Positions 53,753 through 61,246 of a stretch of DNA of 64,000 nucleotides are shown here, piece after piece. Under the pieces are notes generated by a model. That model had not been told where the DNA came from and did not search any database. It worked only from the letters and a program-made list of their open reading frames with translations. This DNA comes from Streptomyces sp. NBC_01571 (GTDB lineage Bacteria > Actinomycetota > Actinomycetes > Streptomycetales > Streptomycetaceae), in assembly GCF_026339875.1 (NCBI RefSeq), contig NZ_JAPEPZ010000001.1:744001-808000 (forward strand), written 5' to 3'. Made by a program: the position numbers and the translations under genes. Within the stretch, counting starts at the first letter, position 1. Every line of letters begins with the position of its first letter.

Positions 53753-55240
53753 GTGGCGACTGAAGCTGAGGCCCTGCAACTGGTTGGCCTCCTGGAGGAC
53801 GAACTCCGGAGCCGGCGACCGGCTATCGACCGGAACGAGGCCTACTACCGGGGGAAGCAACCCCTGAAGTTCGCCTCCGATGAGTTCCGCCGGTATCACG
53901 GGGACCGCTACCGGGAGTTCACGGACAACTGGGTTCAGGTGGTCAGTGACTCCCCGGTGGAGCGGCTGACCGTTAACGGTGTCCTTCCCATGGGGATGAC
54001 GGAGGCTGACAAGGAGTCCTGGCGTGTCTGGCAGATGAACGGCCTGGACGCGGACTCCCAGCTCGGCTTCCTGGGCGCGGTGAACTCTGGCCGCTCCTTC
54101 GTCCTGGTCTGGGGCAACCCTGACGACCCGGAGACTCCGGAGGTCACCTTCGAGGACGCGTCACAGTGCATCGTCGCGTACATGCCTGGGTCGCGCCGGA
54201 AGCGCAGGGCCGCGCTCAAGCGCTGGGAGGACGGAGGCGACGACTTCGCCACCCTGTACCTCCCTGACGAGGTCTGGAAGTTCAAGCGTGGCCGTATGGG
54301 TGCGGCCCAGAAGAGTCTCCACATGCTGGACGTGGACTCCGAAATGGCGAAGTGGGAGGTCCGGGAAACCGGCGACGAACCGAACCCCCAGCCGAACCCC
54401 ATGGGCGTCGTCCCGATGGTCGAGTTGCCGAACAAGCCGACGCTTGTAGGGGACCCGATCAGCGACGTAGCCGGCGTGGTCGCCATGCAGGACGCTGTGA
54501 ACCTTTTGTGGGCCCAGCTCTTCACGGCCAGCGACTACGCGTCGTTCCCTCAGCGGCTGGTCCTGGGCGCGGAGCGTCCGGTGGTCCCGATCCTGGACGA
54601 AAATGGCCAGGTGGTCGGGGAGCGACCTATCGACCTGGAGAAGTTTGCGGTTGACCGCGTCCTGTTCATCACGGGCGAGGACGCGAAGGTGGCGGAGTGG
54701 ACCTCTGCCAACCTGGACGCCTATACGTCCGTGATCGAAGTCGCCGTTGGCCACATCGCTGCACAGACGCGTACGCCCCAGCACTACCTCATTGGCAAGA
54801 TGGCCAACGTTTCCGGCGATGCCCTCCTGGCCGCTGAGACTGGTCTGGTCAAGCGGGTCGAGGAGAAGGAACTCTGGTTCGGCCAGGCCCTCCGGGAAGT
54901 CTTCCGGCTGGTCGCGCTGGCGCAGGGCGACGAACCGAAGGCCCTCGCCATGGCGGGCGGTCGCGTGCTGTGGGCAGACGCTGAGTCCAGGTCCCAGGCC
55001 CAGCTCGCGGACGCCCTGACGAAGCTGAAGCAGATCGGCTTCCCCTTCGAGTGGCTGGCGCTCCGGTACGGCCTGACGCCTACGGAGGTCGCGGACCTCA
55101 TGGTCATGAAGGACAAGGAGCTGGCCGCGGACCCGATGGGCGCTATCACTCAACTGATGGCGCACGATCCGGCCCAGGGCGCAGCCGCCCCGACTGAGGC
55201 GCCTGGTGGTGTCGATGGCGTTCAGCCGGCTGTCGCGTAA
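53753..55240 (+). CDS. Portal protein
   Basis: About 495 residues, SPP1-gp6-like. It forms the dodecameric ring through which DNA enters and leaves and to which the connectors bind. Typical sequence: YYRGKQPLKFASDEFRRYHG, then NWVQVVSDSPVERLTVNG near the N-terminus, VVPMVELPNKPT, and the long helical stem region with TRTPQHYLIGKMANVSGDAL. The C-terminal part is Ala/Pro/Gln-rich. The GTG at 53753 with AAAGGAGG 9 nt upstream is preferred; an ATG at 53735 overlaps the terL stop and contains that ribosome site. Confidence 0.92.
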   Translation: MATEAEALQLVGLLEDELRSRRPAIDRNEAYYRGKQPLKFASDEFRRYHGDRYREFTDNWVQVVSDSPVERLTVNGVLPMGMTEADKESWRVWQMNGLDADSQLGFLGAVNSGRSFVLVWGNPDDPETPEVTFEDASQCIVAYMPGSRRKRRAALKRWEDGGDDFATLYLPDEVWKFKRGRMGAAQKSLHMLDVDSEMAKWEVRETGDEPNPQPNPMGVVPMVELPNKPTLVGDPISDVAGVVAMQDAVNLLWAQLFTASDYASFPQRLVLGAERPVVPILDENGQVVGERPIDLEKFAVDRVLFITGEDAKVAEWTSANLDAYTSVIEVAVGHIAAQTRTPQHYLIGKMANVSGDALLAAETGLVKRVEEKELWFGQALREVFRLVALAQGDEPKALAMAGGRVLWADAESRSQAQLADALTKLKQIGFPFEWLALRYGLTPTEVADLMVMKDKELAADPMGAITQLMAHDPAQGAAAPTEAPGGVDGVQPAVA

Positions 55241-56123
55241 ACACCAGGAGCGACGCGCGGCCCTGGCTGAGGCTACGGCCAGGAGCGTCCTCGCTGAGTG
55301 GGCGAAGGTCCGGCCGGAGTCCGTGGCGCGAGACTGGGCGCGACTCCTCCCCCGCGTGACCGCGTATGTCCAGGCTGGACAGCTTCACGCGGCGGAGGGC
55401 ACACACACGTTCCTGAAGGAACTACTGGGGCCCGACGCTGAGGGCGCCCCGGAGATCGTCCCTGAACAGTTCGCATCCCAGACGCCGGACGGGCGGGACG
55501 CAATGGGCCTCCTGGCCCGAGCCATCCCGACCGCCATCAGGTCCAGGTCTGCCGGCCTGTCCCCGCGCGCCGCAATGGCGAGGGGTGCCGCGTTCCTGGA
55601 CATGGTCGTCCGGACGGTGGTCGCTGACACGGGTCGACAGGCAGACCAGGCCGCAATGGTCGGGAACGTCAGGGTGACCTCGTACGTGCGCGTCGTGGAG
55701 CTGCCCGCATGCTCCCGTTGCATCATCCTCGCCGGCCGCGAATACAGCGTCTCGCAGGGCTTCCTGCGGCATCCTCGCTGTGACTGCACCATGGAGCCGG
55801 TAGTGAAGCGCCGGAAGGCCCCGGTCCTGGACGCGGAGGACCTGTTCCAGTCCATGACTCCGGACCAGCGTCACCGCACATTCGGCGAGGCCGGTACGAA
55901 GGCGATCGAGGACGGCTCACGTATCTCCTCTGTCGTGAACGCTCGCAAGTCCATGGACCAGGTCGAGATGTTCGGCCGTACTGTCCAGGTCACGCATGTG
56001 GGCACTGGCTCCCGCAAGAAACCTAGGCGGCCTCCGCGGCTCATGCCGGAGGAGATCTACCGCCAGGCGGAGTCGCGCGAACACGCGATCCGACTCCTCT
56101 ACAAAAACGGCTACCTGAAGTAG
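55206..56123 (+). CDS. MuF-like minor head / capsid morphogenesis protein
   Basis: 305 residues. Helical N-terminal half (RKHQERRAALAEATARSVLAEW), then a Cys/His cluster VVELPACSRCIILAGREYSV...LRHPRCDC (Cys-x2-Cys, later His and Cys-x-Cys), as found in MuF and SPP1 gp7-like proteins that bind the portal and enter the procapsid. The C-terminus (EEIYRQAESREHAIRLLYKNGYLK) is a conserved phage tail motif of this family. It overlaps the portal gene by about 35 bp. GTG 55206 (GAGG upstream) or ATG 55215 may be the start. Confidence 0.85.
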   Translation: MVSMAFSRLSRKHQERRAALAEATARSVLAEWAKVRPESVARDWARLLPRVTAYVQAGQLHAAEGTHTFLKELLGPDAEGAPEIVPEQFASQTPDGRDAMGLLARAIPTAIRSRSAGLSPRAAMARGAAFLDMVVRTVVADTGRQADQAAMVGNVRVTSYVRVVELPACSRCIILAGREYSVSQGFLRHPRCDCTMEPVVKRRKAPVLDAEDLFQSMTPDQRHRTFGEAGTKAIEDGSRISSVVNARKSMDQVEMFGRTVQVTHVGTGSRKKPRRPPRLMPEEIYRQAESREHAIRLLYKNGYLK

Positions 56124-56208
56124 GGCGCAACGCTCCTTCGCTGCCACTCCCCTGACCACGCGCGCAAGGCGCCAGGTCTCCCTTTGTCGATTCCGCAATG
56201 GAGGACGC

Positions 56209-56874
56209 ATGCCCGAGAACGATGAGACCCAGACTCCGCAGACCGGAGAGGACACGAACACTTCCGGTACCGGAGAGGAGGTCCCCCAGGGCGACGCTGG
56301 CACGGCTGGCGACGATGGCACCCCTGAAGGTGCCGATGCCCTGGGCGACGCGGGCAAGCGCGCGCTGGACTCCATGAAGGGCAAGTGGCAGACGGAGCGC
56401 GACAGGCGTCGTGAGCTGGAGGCCCGTATCGCCACGCTGGAGGCCCCGCAGGCGTCCGGCGACAGCGACCAGCCTGACCCGGACGCGATCCGCGCTGAGG
56501 CTGCGCGAGAGGCCACCACGAAGGCCAACACTCGCATCCTGAAGTCGGAGATCAGGGCCGCTGCCGCTGGCAAGTTGGCCGACCCTGCGGACGCCCTGGC
56601 GTACCTGGACGTCGCCTCCTTCGAGGTGAATGAGAACGGCGACGTGGACGCGGAGGAGATCAGCGACGCGATCGCGGACCTGTTGACCCGCAAGCCGTAC
56701 CTGGCCGCGAAGGGTGCTCCTCGCTTCCAGGGCTCCGGCGACGGTGGCGCGGCCCGTAAGGCGGCTGGGCCCTCCCAGCTCACGCGCGCGGACCTGAAGG
56801 GCATGTCGCCCGACCAGATCCACAAGGCGAAGGCCGAAGGCCGCCTGAACACGGTGCTCGGCATCGGTAAGTAA
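56209..56874 (+). CDS. Head scaffolding protein
   Basis: 221 residues, highly acidic and disordered at the N-terminus (ENDETQTPQTGEDTNTSG), then a long coiled coil (GKWQTERDRRRELEARIATLE) and a basic C-terminal tail (ADLKGMSPDQIHKAKAEGRLN), the classic scaffold layout. It guides capsid assembly and is released. It lies directly upstream of the major capsid gene, as usual. GGAGGA precedes the ATG. Confidence 0.88.
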   Translation: MPENDETQTPQTGEDTNTSGTGEEVPQGDAGTAGDDGTPEGADALGDAGKRALDSMKGKWQTERDRRRELEARIATLEAPQASGDSDQPDPDAIRAEAAREATTKANTRILKSEIRAAAAGKLADPADALAYLDVASFEVNENGDVDAEEISDAIADLLTRKPYLAAKGAPRFQGSGDGGAARKAAGPSQLTRADLKGMSPDQIHKAKAEGRLNTVLGIGK

Positions 56875-56906
56875 CCCCCCTTTCCCCATACGAACGGAGG
56901 CCCACC

Positions 56907-57782
56907 GTGGCCGTCGACACTTTCATTCCCGAGGTCTGGGCCGCTGACCTGTTCGTCGCCCTTCGTGGCGTCCAGATCTTCGGCCAGGGTGGTCTCATCA
57001 ACCGCGACTACGAGGGCGACATCGCGCAGTCCGGCGACACTGTCCACATCGGCTCGCTGACCCGCCCGACGATCAGCAACTACGTCAAGAACTCCACGGT
57101 CATCGACCCCCAGACCCTGGCCACCACTGACCAGGCCCTGGTCATCGACCAGTCGAAGTACTTCGCCTTCGAAGTGGACGACGTGGACGCGCGCCAGGTG
57201 AAGGACTCCGGCCAGCTCCTCAACAAGGCTGCGGACGACGCTGCCTTCGGCCTGGCGGACGGTGCTGACCTGTTCCTGGCCAGCCTCATGACCGCGGGTG
57301 CGGGCAGCGTCCTGACCCCGGGTGCGGCTACGACCCCGGACGCTGCGTACAAGATCGTGCTGGCCCTGAAGGTCAAGCTGGACAAGGCGAAGATCCCGAC
57401 GCAGGGCCGCTTCCTGGCCGTGGCGCCGGAGTTCCACGCGCTCCTCCTCCAGGACAATCGCTTCCTGGACGCTGCGGCCTACGGCTCCAACACCCCGATC
57501 CTGAACGGTGAGGTGGGCCGCGTCCTGGGCTTCCAGGTCATGGTGACGCTGAACCTTCCGGCCGGCACCGCGGGCACGCTTCCGGCGGTCTCCAACTTCG
57601 TCGTCGCGGGTCACTCCATGGCGACCACGTTCGCGGAGCAGATCAACAAGGTCGAGGCCTACCGCCCGCAGAACTCCTTCTCCGACGCGATCAAGGGCCT
57701 GTACCTGTACGGCGCGAAGGTCGTCCGCCCGGAGGCCCTGGCCGTCATGGACGTGGACGTTACGACCGGTCTGCCGGCCTAG
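56907..57782 (+). CDS. Major capsid protein
   Basis: 291 residues of the HK97-fold group (P22-coat or T7-like size). It begins AVDTFIPEVWAADLFVALRG and contains DYEGDIAQSGDTVHIGSLTRP and FAFEVDDVDARQVKD, all characteristic of actinophage coat proteins, with a long helical spine (LLNKAADDAAFGLADGADLF). It builds the icosahedral shell. GGAGG lies 7 nt before the GTG at 56907. Strong C-ending codon bias, the strongest of the phage genes, fits high expression. Confidence 0.93.
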   Translation: MAVDTFIPEVWAADLFVALRGVQIFGQGGLINRDYEGDIAQSGDTVHIGSLTRPTISNYVKNSTVIDPQTLATTDQALVIDQSKYFAFEVDDVDARQVKDSGQLLNKAADDAAFGLADGADLFLASLMTAGAGSVLTPGAATTPDAAYKIVLALKVKLDKAKIPTQGRFLAVAPEFHALLLQDNRFLDAAAYGSNTPILNGEVGRVLGFQVMVTLNLPAGTAGTLPAVSNFVVAGHSMATTFAEQINKVEAYRPQNSFSDAIKGLYLYGAKVVRPEALAVMDVDVTTGLPA

Positions 57783-57872
57783 TCGTGAACTCTGAGGGTG
57801 GTCGCTGGGCCTAGTTCCTGGCGGCCCCCTCGGGTCCCTCCCTGACACACCTACCTACGAAGGAGGCGCCCC

Positions 57873-58043
57873 GTGGCGCTCGTTCCCGTCGAAATTGTCA
57901 ACGGCTCCAGCCAGACCGTACGCCTCTCCCTGGAGGAGGACGGCGACACGCTGGCCTACTTCCGGAAGCTGGCCAGGCGCGAGGACCTGGAGTCAGTCAC
58001 GGTCCTGACTCCGGCACCCGCGCGCAAGTCTGCCGCGAAGTAA
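57873..58043 (+). CDS. Small head protein, 56 residues
   Basis: Starts GTG at 57873 after AAGGAGG and ends TAA at 58041-58043. The product begins VALVPVEIVNGSSQTVRLSL and ends KSAAK. It is a short acidic-to-basic protein placed between capsid and connector genes, where R4-like phages carry a small unassigned gene. It could be a head-accessory or connector-linked protein; nothing more can be said from sequence. Confidence 0.7.
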   Translation: MALVPVEIVNGSSQTVRLSLEEDGDTLAYFRKLARREDLESVTVLTPAPARKSAAK

Positions 58044-58058
58044 GGGCGGTGACGTCTC

Positions 58059-58649
58059 ATGGCCCTCGCTTCGCTGGCGAGTGTCGCTGACCTGGCGGCC
58101 AGGGGCGTTACCGTCGCGTCTGAGGAAGTGGCCTTCGTGGACGTCTCCCTGGACGTTGCGTCCGCCATCGTGCGTGACGCGGCTGGGTCCCCCATCAGCG
58201 AGACGGCTTCGGCCGTGACTCTGGAGGGGGACCGGGGCCAGCGGCTACGGCTACCTGGCCAGCCTGTCCGCTCCGTGTCTGAGGTTCTCCTGGACGGCCG
58301 TCTGGTCACTGACTGGAAGCTGGTGTCCGGCGCCCTGTACCGGACGGCCGGCTGGCGCCTCACGTCGGTGCCTTCCCTTGTGGACGTCACGTACGTTCAC
58401 GGACTGGCCGCTGTCCCGGTCGACATCGTGGACCTGGTCTGCCGCATGGCGGCCCAGGCCCTGGTGAAGTTCCGGGAGTCTCCCGACGCGATCGCCTCGA
58501 AGCCGGTCATCCAGGAGCGTATCGGTGACTACTCCGTGACGTACGCGTATGAGCTGGCGTACTCCGACATGGAGTTGCCGAAGTATCTCCGCGCACGCCT
58601 AGCTGCCCGCTTCGGTGCTGGTGGCGGCCAGGTGGTGAAGTCCAGGTGA
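58059..58649 (+). CDS. Head-tail connector (adaptor, gp6-like)
   Basis: 196 residues. Two short helices, then beta-rich segments with RLPGQPVRSVSEVLLDGRLV, WKLVSGALYRTAGW and VDVTYVHGLAAVPVDIVDLV, the recognisable pattern of phage head-tail connector complex protein 1. It docks on the portal and prepares the tail interface. The next gene overlaps its stop (GTGA), so translation is coupled. Confidence 0.88.
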   Translation: MALASLASVADLAARGVTVASEEVAFVDVSLDVASAIVRDAAGSPISETASAVTLEGDRGQRLRLPGQPVRSVSEVLLDGRLVTDWKLVSGALYRTAGWRLTSVPSLVDVTYVHGLAAVPVDIVDLVCRMAAQALVKFRESPDAIASKPVIQERIGDYSVTYAYELAYSDMELPKYLRARLAARFGAGGGQVVKSR

Positions 58650-58978
58650 GCCGTGTTGATCGTCTGCTGAACGCTACGGCGGAGGTCTGGCGGTCGGCCC
58701 GTACGCCTGACGGTATGGGCGGCTGGACGGACGGGTGGGCCAGGACCAGTACGGTCCGCGCCCGCCTCTCCCAGCCGTCTGCCGCGGAGCGTGTGGTGAA
58801 CGACCGCGCGGAGGCCCGCCTGACGCACATCGTCTTCCTTCGTGACGACGCTGATGTGCGTCGCGGGGACCAGCTCCGCACGACTGGCCGGACCTTCCGT
58901 GTCCTGGCCGTCTATGAACCGTCCGTTCCTGGCTCGTACCTGCGCGCTGACTGCGAGGCACACCAGGCATCCCCGTAA
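58646..58978 (+). CDS. Head closure protein (stopper)
   Basis: 110 residues of the phage head-closure (SPP1 gp16-like) class: begins SRVDRLLNATAEVWRSART and has VFLRDDADVRRGDQLRTTGR followed by TFRVLAVYEPSVPGSY, the small beta-barrel pattern. It seals the DNA-filled head. The GTG start overlaps the preceding stop. The order after the adaptor and before the tail genes agrees with the assignment. Confidence 0.82.
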   Translation: MSRVDRLLNATAEVWRSARTPDGMGGWTDGWARTSTVRARLSQPSAAERVVNDRAEARLTHIVFLRDDADVRRGDQLRTTGRTFRVLAVYEPSVPGSYLRADCEAHQASP

Positions 58979-58990
58979 GGAGGCCGCCGC

Positions 58991-59314
58991 ATGGCTGCCA
59001 TTTCTGCCCAGCGCGTTGCCGTGGCTGGTACCGCTGTCACCTACCAGTCCGCCGCTTCGGGCGGTGACACGGCCCCCGTTGGTGGCGGCCTGAAGCTGCA
59101 TGTCGCGAACGGCGGGGCGTCCCCCATCACGGTCACCGTTGTGACCCCGGGAACCCTGGACGGCCTTGCGATCGCGGACGCGGCCCTGTCCATCCCTGCC
59201 AGCGGTAACGGCTTCATCCCGCTGACCAGCGTCTACCGGGACCCCGTGACTGGCCGCGCGAACATCACGTACAGCGCGGTCACTTCGGTGAACGTGGCCG
59301 TCATCTCCGACTGA
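58991..59314 (+). CDS. Small beta-rich structural protein (possible decoration or tail accessory)
   Basis: 107 residues, almost entirely beta-like with many Thr/Val/Ala (GLKLHVANGGASPITVTVVTPG). No charged clusters and no catalytic motif. AAGGAGG lies 8 nt before the ATG. In related phages a gene in this place encodes a minor head or decoration protein; the assignment is positional. The TGA overlaps the following ATG (TGATGG), so translation is coupled. Confidence 0.65.
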   Translation: MAAISAQRVAVAGTAVTYQSAASGGDTAPVGGGLKLHVANGGASPITVTVVTPGTLDGLAIADAALSIPASGNGFIPLTSVYRDPVTGRANITYSAVTSVNVAVISD

Positions 59315-59682
59315 TGGCTTCGAGCATGAGGGGCCTGCGTACTGCGCTTGCTCGCCTGCGGCTCCTGCCCGTCCGCGTAAACGAAGCGCGTGCGGACGCC
59401 CTGCGCGACTGGGCCCAGGACCTGGAGAAGACAGCCAAGGAACTGGCCCCGGTCCGGAAGGGCACCCTTCGCGACTCGATCGAGGCGAAGGTGAACGCCA
59501 GCTCCGGTAAGGCCTGGGTCCAGATCGCCCCTGGCAAGGCGCGCAAGTACGCGTACTACGTGGAGAAGGGGACTTCCAAGATGGCTGATCAGCCGTTCCT
59601 GGGCCCCGCTGCCCAGATCCACAGACGCACGGGTGAGCGCGCCATGCAGCGTGCGGCCAGACGTCGTCTGGGCAGGTGGTGA
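59314..59682 (+). CDS. HK97-gp10-like tail-completion protein
   Basis: 122 residues. Begins SSMRGLRTALARLRLLP and has ELAPVRKGTLRDSIEAKVN, VQIAPGKARKYAYYVEKG and PFLGPAAQIHRRTGERAM, the signature of the HK97 gp10 / Minor_capsid_2-type family that joins tail to head. Very basic. The neighbours (head closure before, tail terminator after) support it. Confidence 0.88.
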   Translation: MASSMRGLRTALARLRLLPVRVNEARADALRDWAQDLEKTAKELAPVRKGTLRDSIEAKVNASSGKAWVQIAPGKARKYAYYVEKGTSKMADQPFLGPAAQIHRRTGERAMQRAARRRLGRW

Positions 59683-59683
59683 C

Positions 59684-60088
59684 GTGGCTACCGCCCTGCG
59701 CCCCCTCCAGGCCGCTGTCTACTCGAAGCTGGTCGGGAGTTCTGCCCTCCTCGCCCTGGTGTCCGGCGTATACGACGAGGTCCCCGAACCGGCCCCGTAC
59801 CCGTACGTCTCGATCGGCTCCCTCAGTGAGTTCCCCGCAGACGCGCACGACGCCCAGGGCCTGGACGCCACCGTGACGATTCACGTCTGGTCTAGGGCCC
59901 CTGGCTTCGCCCAGGCGTACGACATCTTCGCCGCGCTGGACGCTGCCCTGGACCGCGTACCTCTCGCGGTCGCCGGCTTCCGAGACGTCTCGATCCGGCA
60001 CGACCAACACCAGGCATTGAAGGACCCGGAGCCTGGCGTGAGACACATCAACGCCCAGTACCGGGTCTCCCTCACACGTGATTCCTGA
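59684..60088 (+). CDS. Tail terminator protein (DUF3168-like)
   Basis: 134 residues. It begins ATALRPLQAAVYSKLVG and has the family features YDEVPEPAPYPYVSIGS and VTIHVWSRAPGFAQAYDIFAAL. It caps the finished tail tube. The GTG at 59684 follows the preceding stop by 2 nt; an upstream in-frame ATG at 59633 lies deep in the previous gene and is rejected. Confidence 0.87.
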   Translation: MATALRPLQAAVYSKLVGSSALLALVSGVYDEVPEPAPYPYVSIGSLSEFPADAHDAQGLDATVTIHVWSRAPGFAQAYDIFAALDAALDRVPLAVAGFRDVSIRHDQHQALKDPEPGVRHINAQYRVSLTRDS

Positions 60089-60105
60089 CCCTAGGAGGTA
60101 ACCCA

Positions 60106-60528
60106 ATGGCTGGACTTGACGCCTTCGGCATCGCCCTCAAGCGCTCCGACATGGCCACTCCGACCGCCAGCTTCACCACGATCGGCAACGTCACCAGCGT
60201 GTCCGGTCCCGAGATCGAGCGGGAGACCTACGACGTCACCGCGCACGACTCCACCAGCGGCTGGCGGGAGTTCATCGGTGGTCTGAAGGACGGAGGCGAA
60301 GTCTCGCTGGACGTCAACTACGACCCGCGGAAGCACGACGTCTACGTGGCCGACTTCGAGGACATCGCGCCGCGCGACTACAAGCTGACCTTCCCCGGGA
60401 CCATCGGGGAGTGGGCGCTGAAGCTGATCCTGACCGGCTTCAGTCAGGAGGCGCCCGTGGACGACAAGTTGGCCGCGTCGCTGAAGTTCAAGGTTTCCGG
60501 CAAGCCCGTCATCACCCCTGGAGCGTGA
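60106..60528 (+). CDS. Major tail (tube) protein
   Basis: 140 residues. Beta-sandwich-like: FGIALKRSDMATPTASFTTI, GNVTSVSGPEIERETYDVTA and DGGEVSLDVNYDPRKHDVYV are typical of phage tail-tube subunits of the TTP-III kind. It polymerises into the non-contractile tail tube. AGGAGG precedes the ATG by 7 nt, a strong site fitting high expression. It is followed by the tail chaperone genes. Confidence 0.9.
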   Translation: MAGLDAFGIALKRSDMATPTASFTTIGNVTSVSGPEIERETYDVTAHDSTSGWREFIGGLKDGGEVSLDVNYDPRKHDVYVADFEDIAPRDYKLTFPGTIGEWALKLILTGFSQEAPVDDKLAASLKFKVSGKPVITPGA

Positions 60529-60533
60529 CCCTG

Positions 60534-60896
60534 ATGTACCTGTCTGCTGACGACATCCTGAACGCCGACGACCTGGCCCGCGAGGACGTCTCTGTCCCGG
60601 AGTGGGGCGGCGTGGTCCTCGTCCAGGGCATGACTGGCACGGAGCGCGACCGCTTCGAGGCCGCCATGATGAACTCCGAGATGACGGGTGTCTCGAAGGA
60701 CAAGGCCCTGGACATGTACCGCGCCCGGCTGGCCTCCGCGTGCATCGTGGACGAGAACGGGAAGCGACTGTTCCAGGGCGCCGCGGTCAAGCGGCTGGGC
60801 GAGAAGTCGGCCCAGGCCCTGACTCGCGTGGTCGAGGTCGCCTCCCGCCTGTCCGGCCTGACGGATGAGGACGTGGAGGAGCTGACGGGAAACTGA
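60534..60896 (+). CDS. Tail assembly chaperone G (upstream frame)
   Basis: 120 residues, beginning YLSADDILNADDLAREDVSV and ending LTDEDVEELTGN before TGA at 60894-60896. It is acidic and resembles phage tail assembly chaperones (lambda gpG position). Its last sense codons contain the slippery heptamer GGGAAAC (60887-60893), allowing some ribosomes to continue as a longer G-T fusion. The ATG at 60534 is preferred over a GTG at 60525 that overlaps the previous stop, because of spacing from GGAG. Confidence 0.85.
   Translation: MYLSADDILNADDLAREDVSVPEWGGVVLVQGMTGTERDRFEAAMMNSEMTGVSKDKALDMYRARLASACIVDENGKRLFQGAAVKRLGEKSAQALTRVVEVASRLSGLTDEDVEELTGN
60887..60893 (+). other. Programmed -1 ribosomal frameshift site
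   Basis: GGGAAAC in the frame G-GGA-AAC, one codon before the G stop. This is a canonical X-XXY-YYZ slippery heptamer in the expected place. Confidence 0.88.
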
Positions 60897-61231
60897 TCGC
60901 CCGCCCAGAGCGACAGTTCTACTTCCGCCTCGCCGGTTTCCTGGGTATGCCGGTCCATAAACTCCTCGCCAACACGTCCTCCCGTGAACTCACGGAATGG
61001 ATGGCCTACGAGAGGGTCACGGGCCCGCTGGACTCCCGCCTACGCACTGACATCGCTGCCGGAATCGTGGCCGCCACGGTCGCCAATTCCCAGGGCGCGA
61101 AGCGTAAGGCGAAGCCGTCCGACTTCATACCGACGTGGTTCAAGCGTCGCAAGTCCCCCTCTGAGATCTGGCAAGACGTGCTGAAGGCGAACGCTGCCCT
61201 GGGCGGGTCAATCCGTTACCGCGATGAATAG
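60893..61231 (+). CDS. Tail assembly chaperone T frame, made by -1 frameshift (fusion 60534-61231)
   Basis: In the -1 frame the sequence continues from the slippery site as GKLIARPERQFYFRLAGFLG and then MPVHKLLANTSSRELTEWMA to TAG at 61229. The stretch before the first ATG (60947) is clearly coding, so this part is not translated from its own start but as a fusion of about 232 residues with G, as in lambda gpG-T. The fusion binds the tape measure protein during tail assembly. It has no ribosome site of its own. Confidence 0.85.
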   Translation: MIARPERQFYFRLAGFLGMPVHKLLANTSSRELTEWMAYERVTGPLDSRLRTDIAAGIVAATVANSQGAKRKAKPSDFIPTWFKRRKSPSEIWQDVLKANAALGGSIRYRDE

Positions 61232-61246
61232 GAAGGAGGTCCGCCC

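Noticed and set aside
60947..61231. Independent gene starting at ATG 60947
   Set aside because: Coding character begins at the slippery site at 60887-60893, and there is no ribosome site before 60947, so it is read as a frameshift product.
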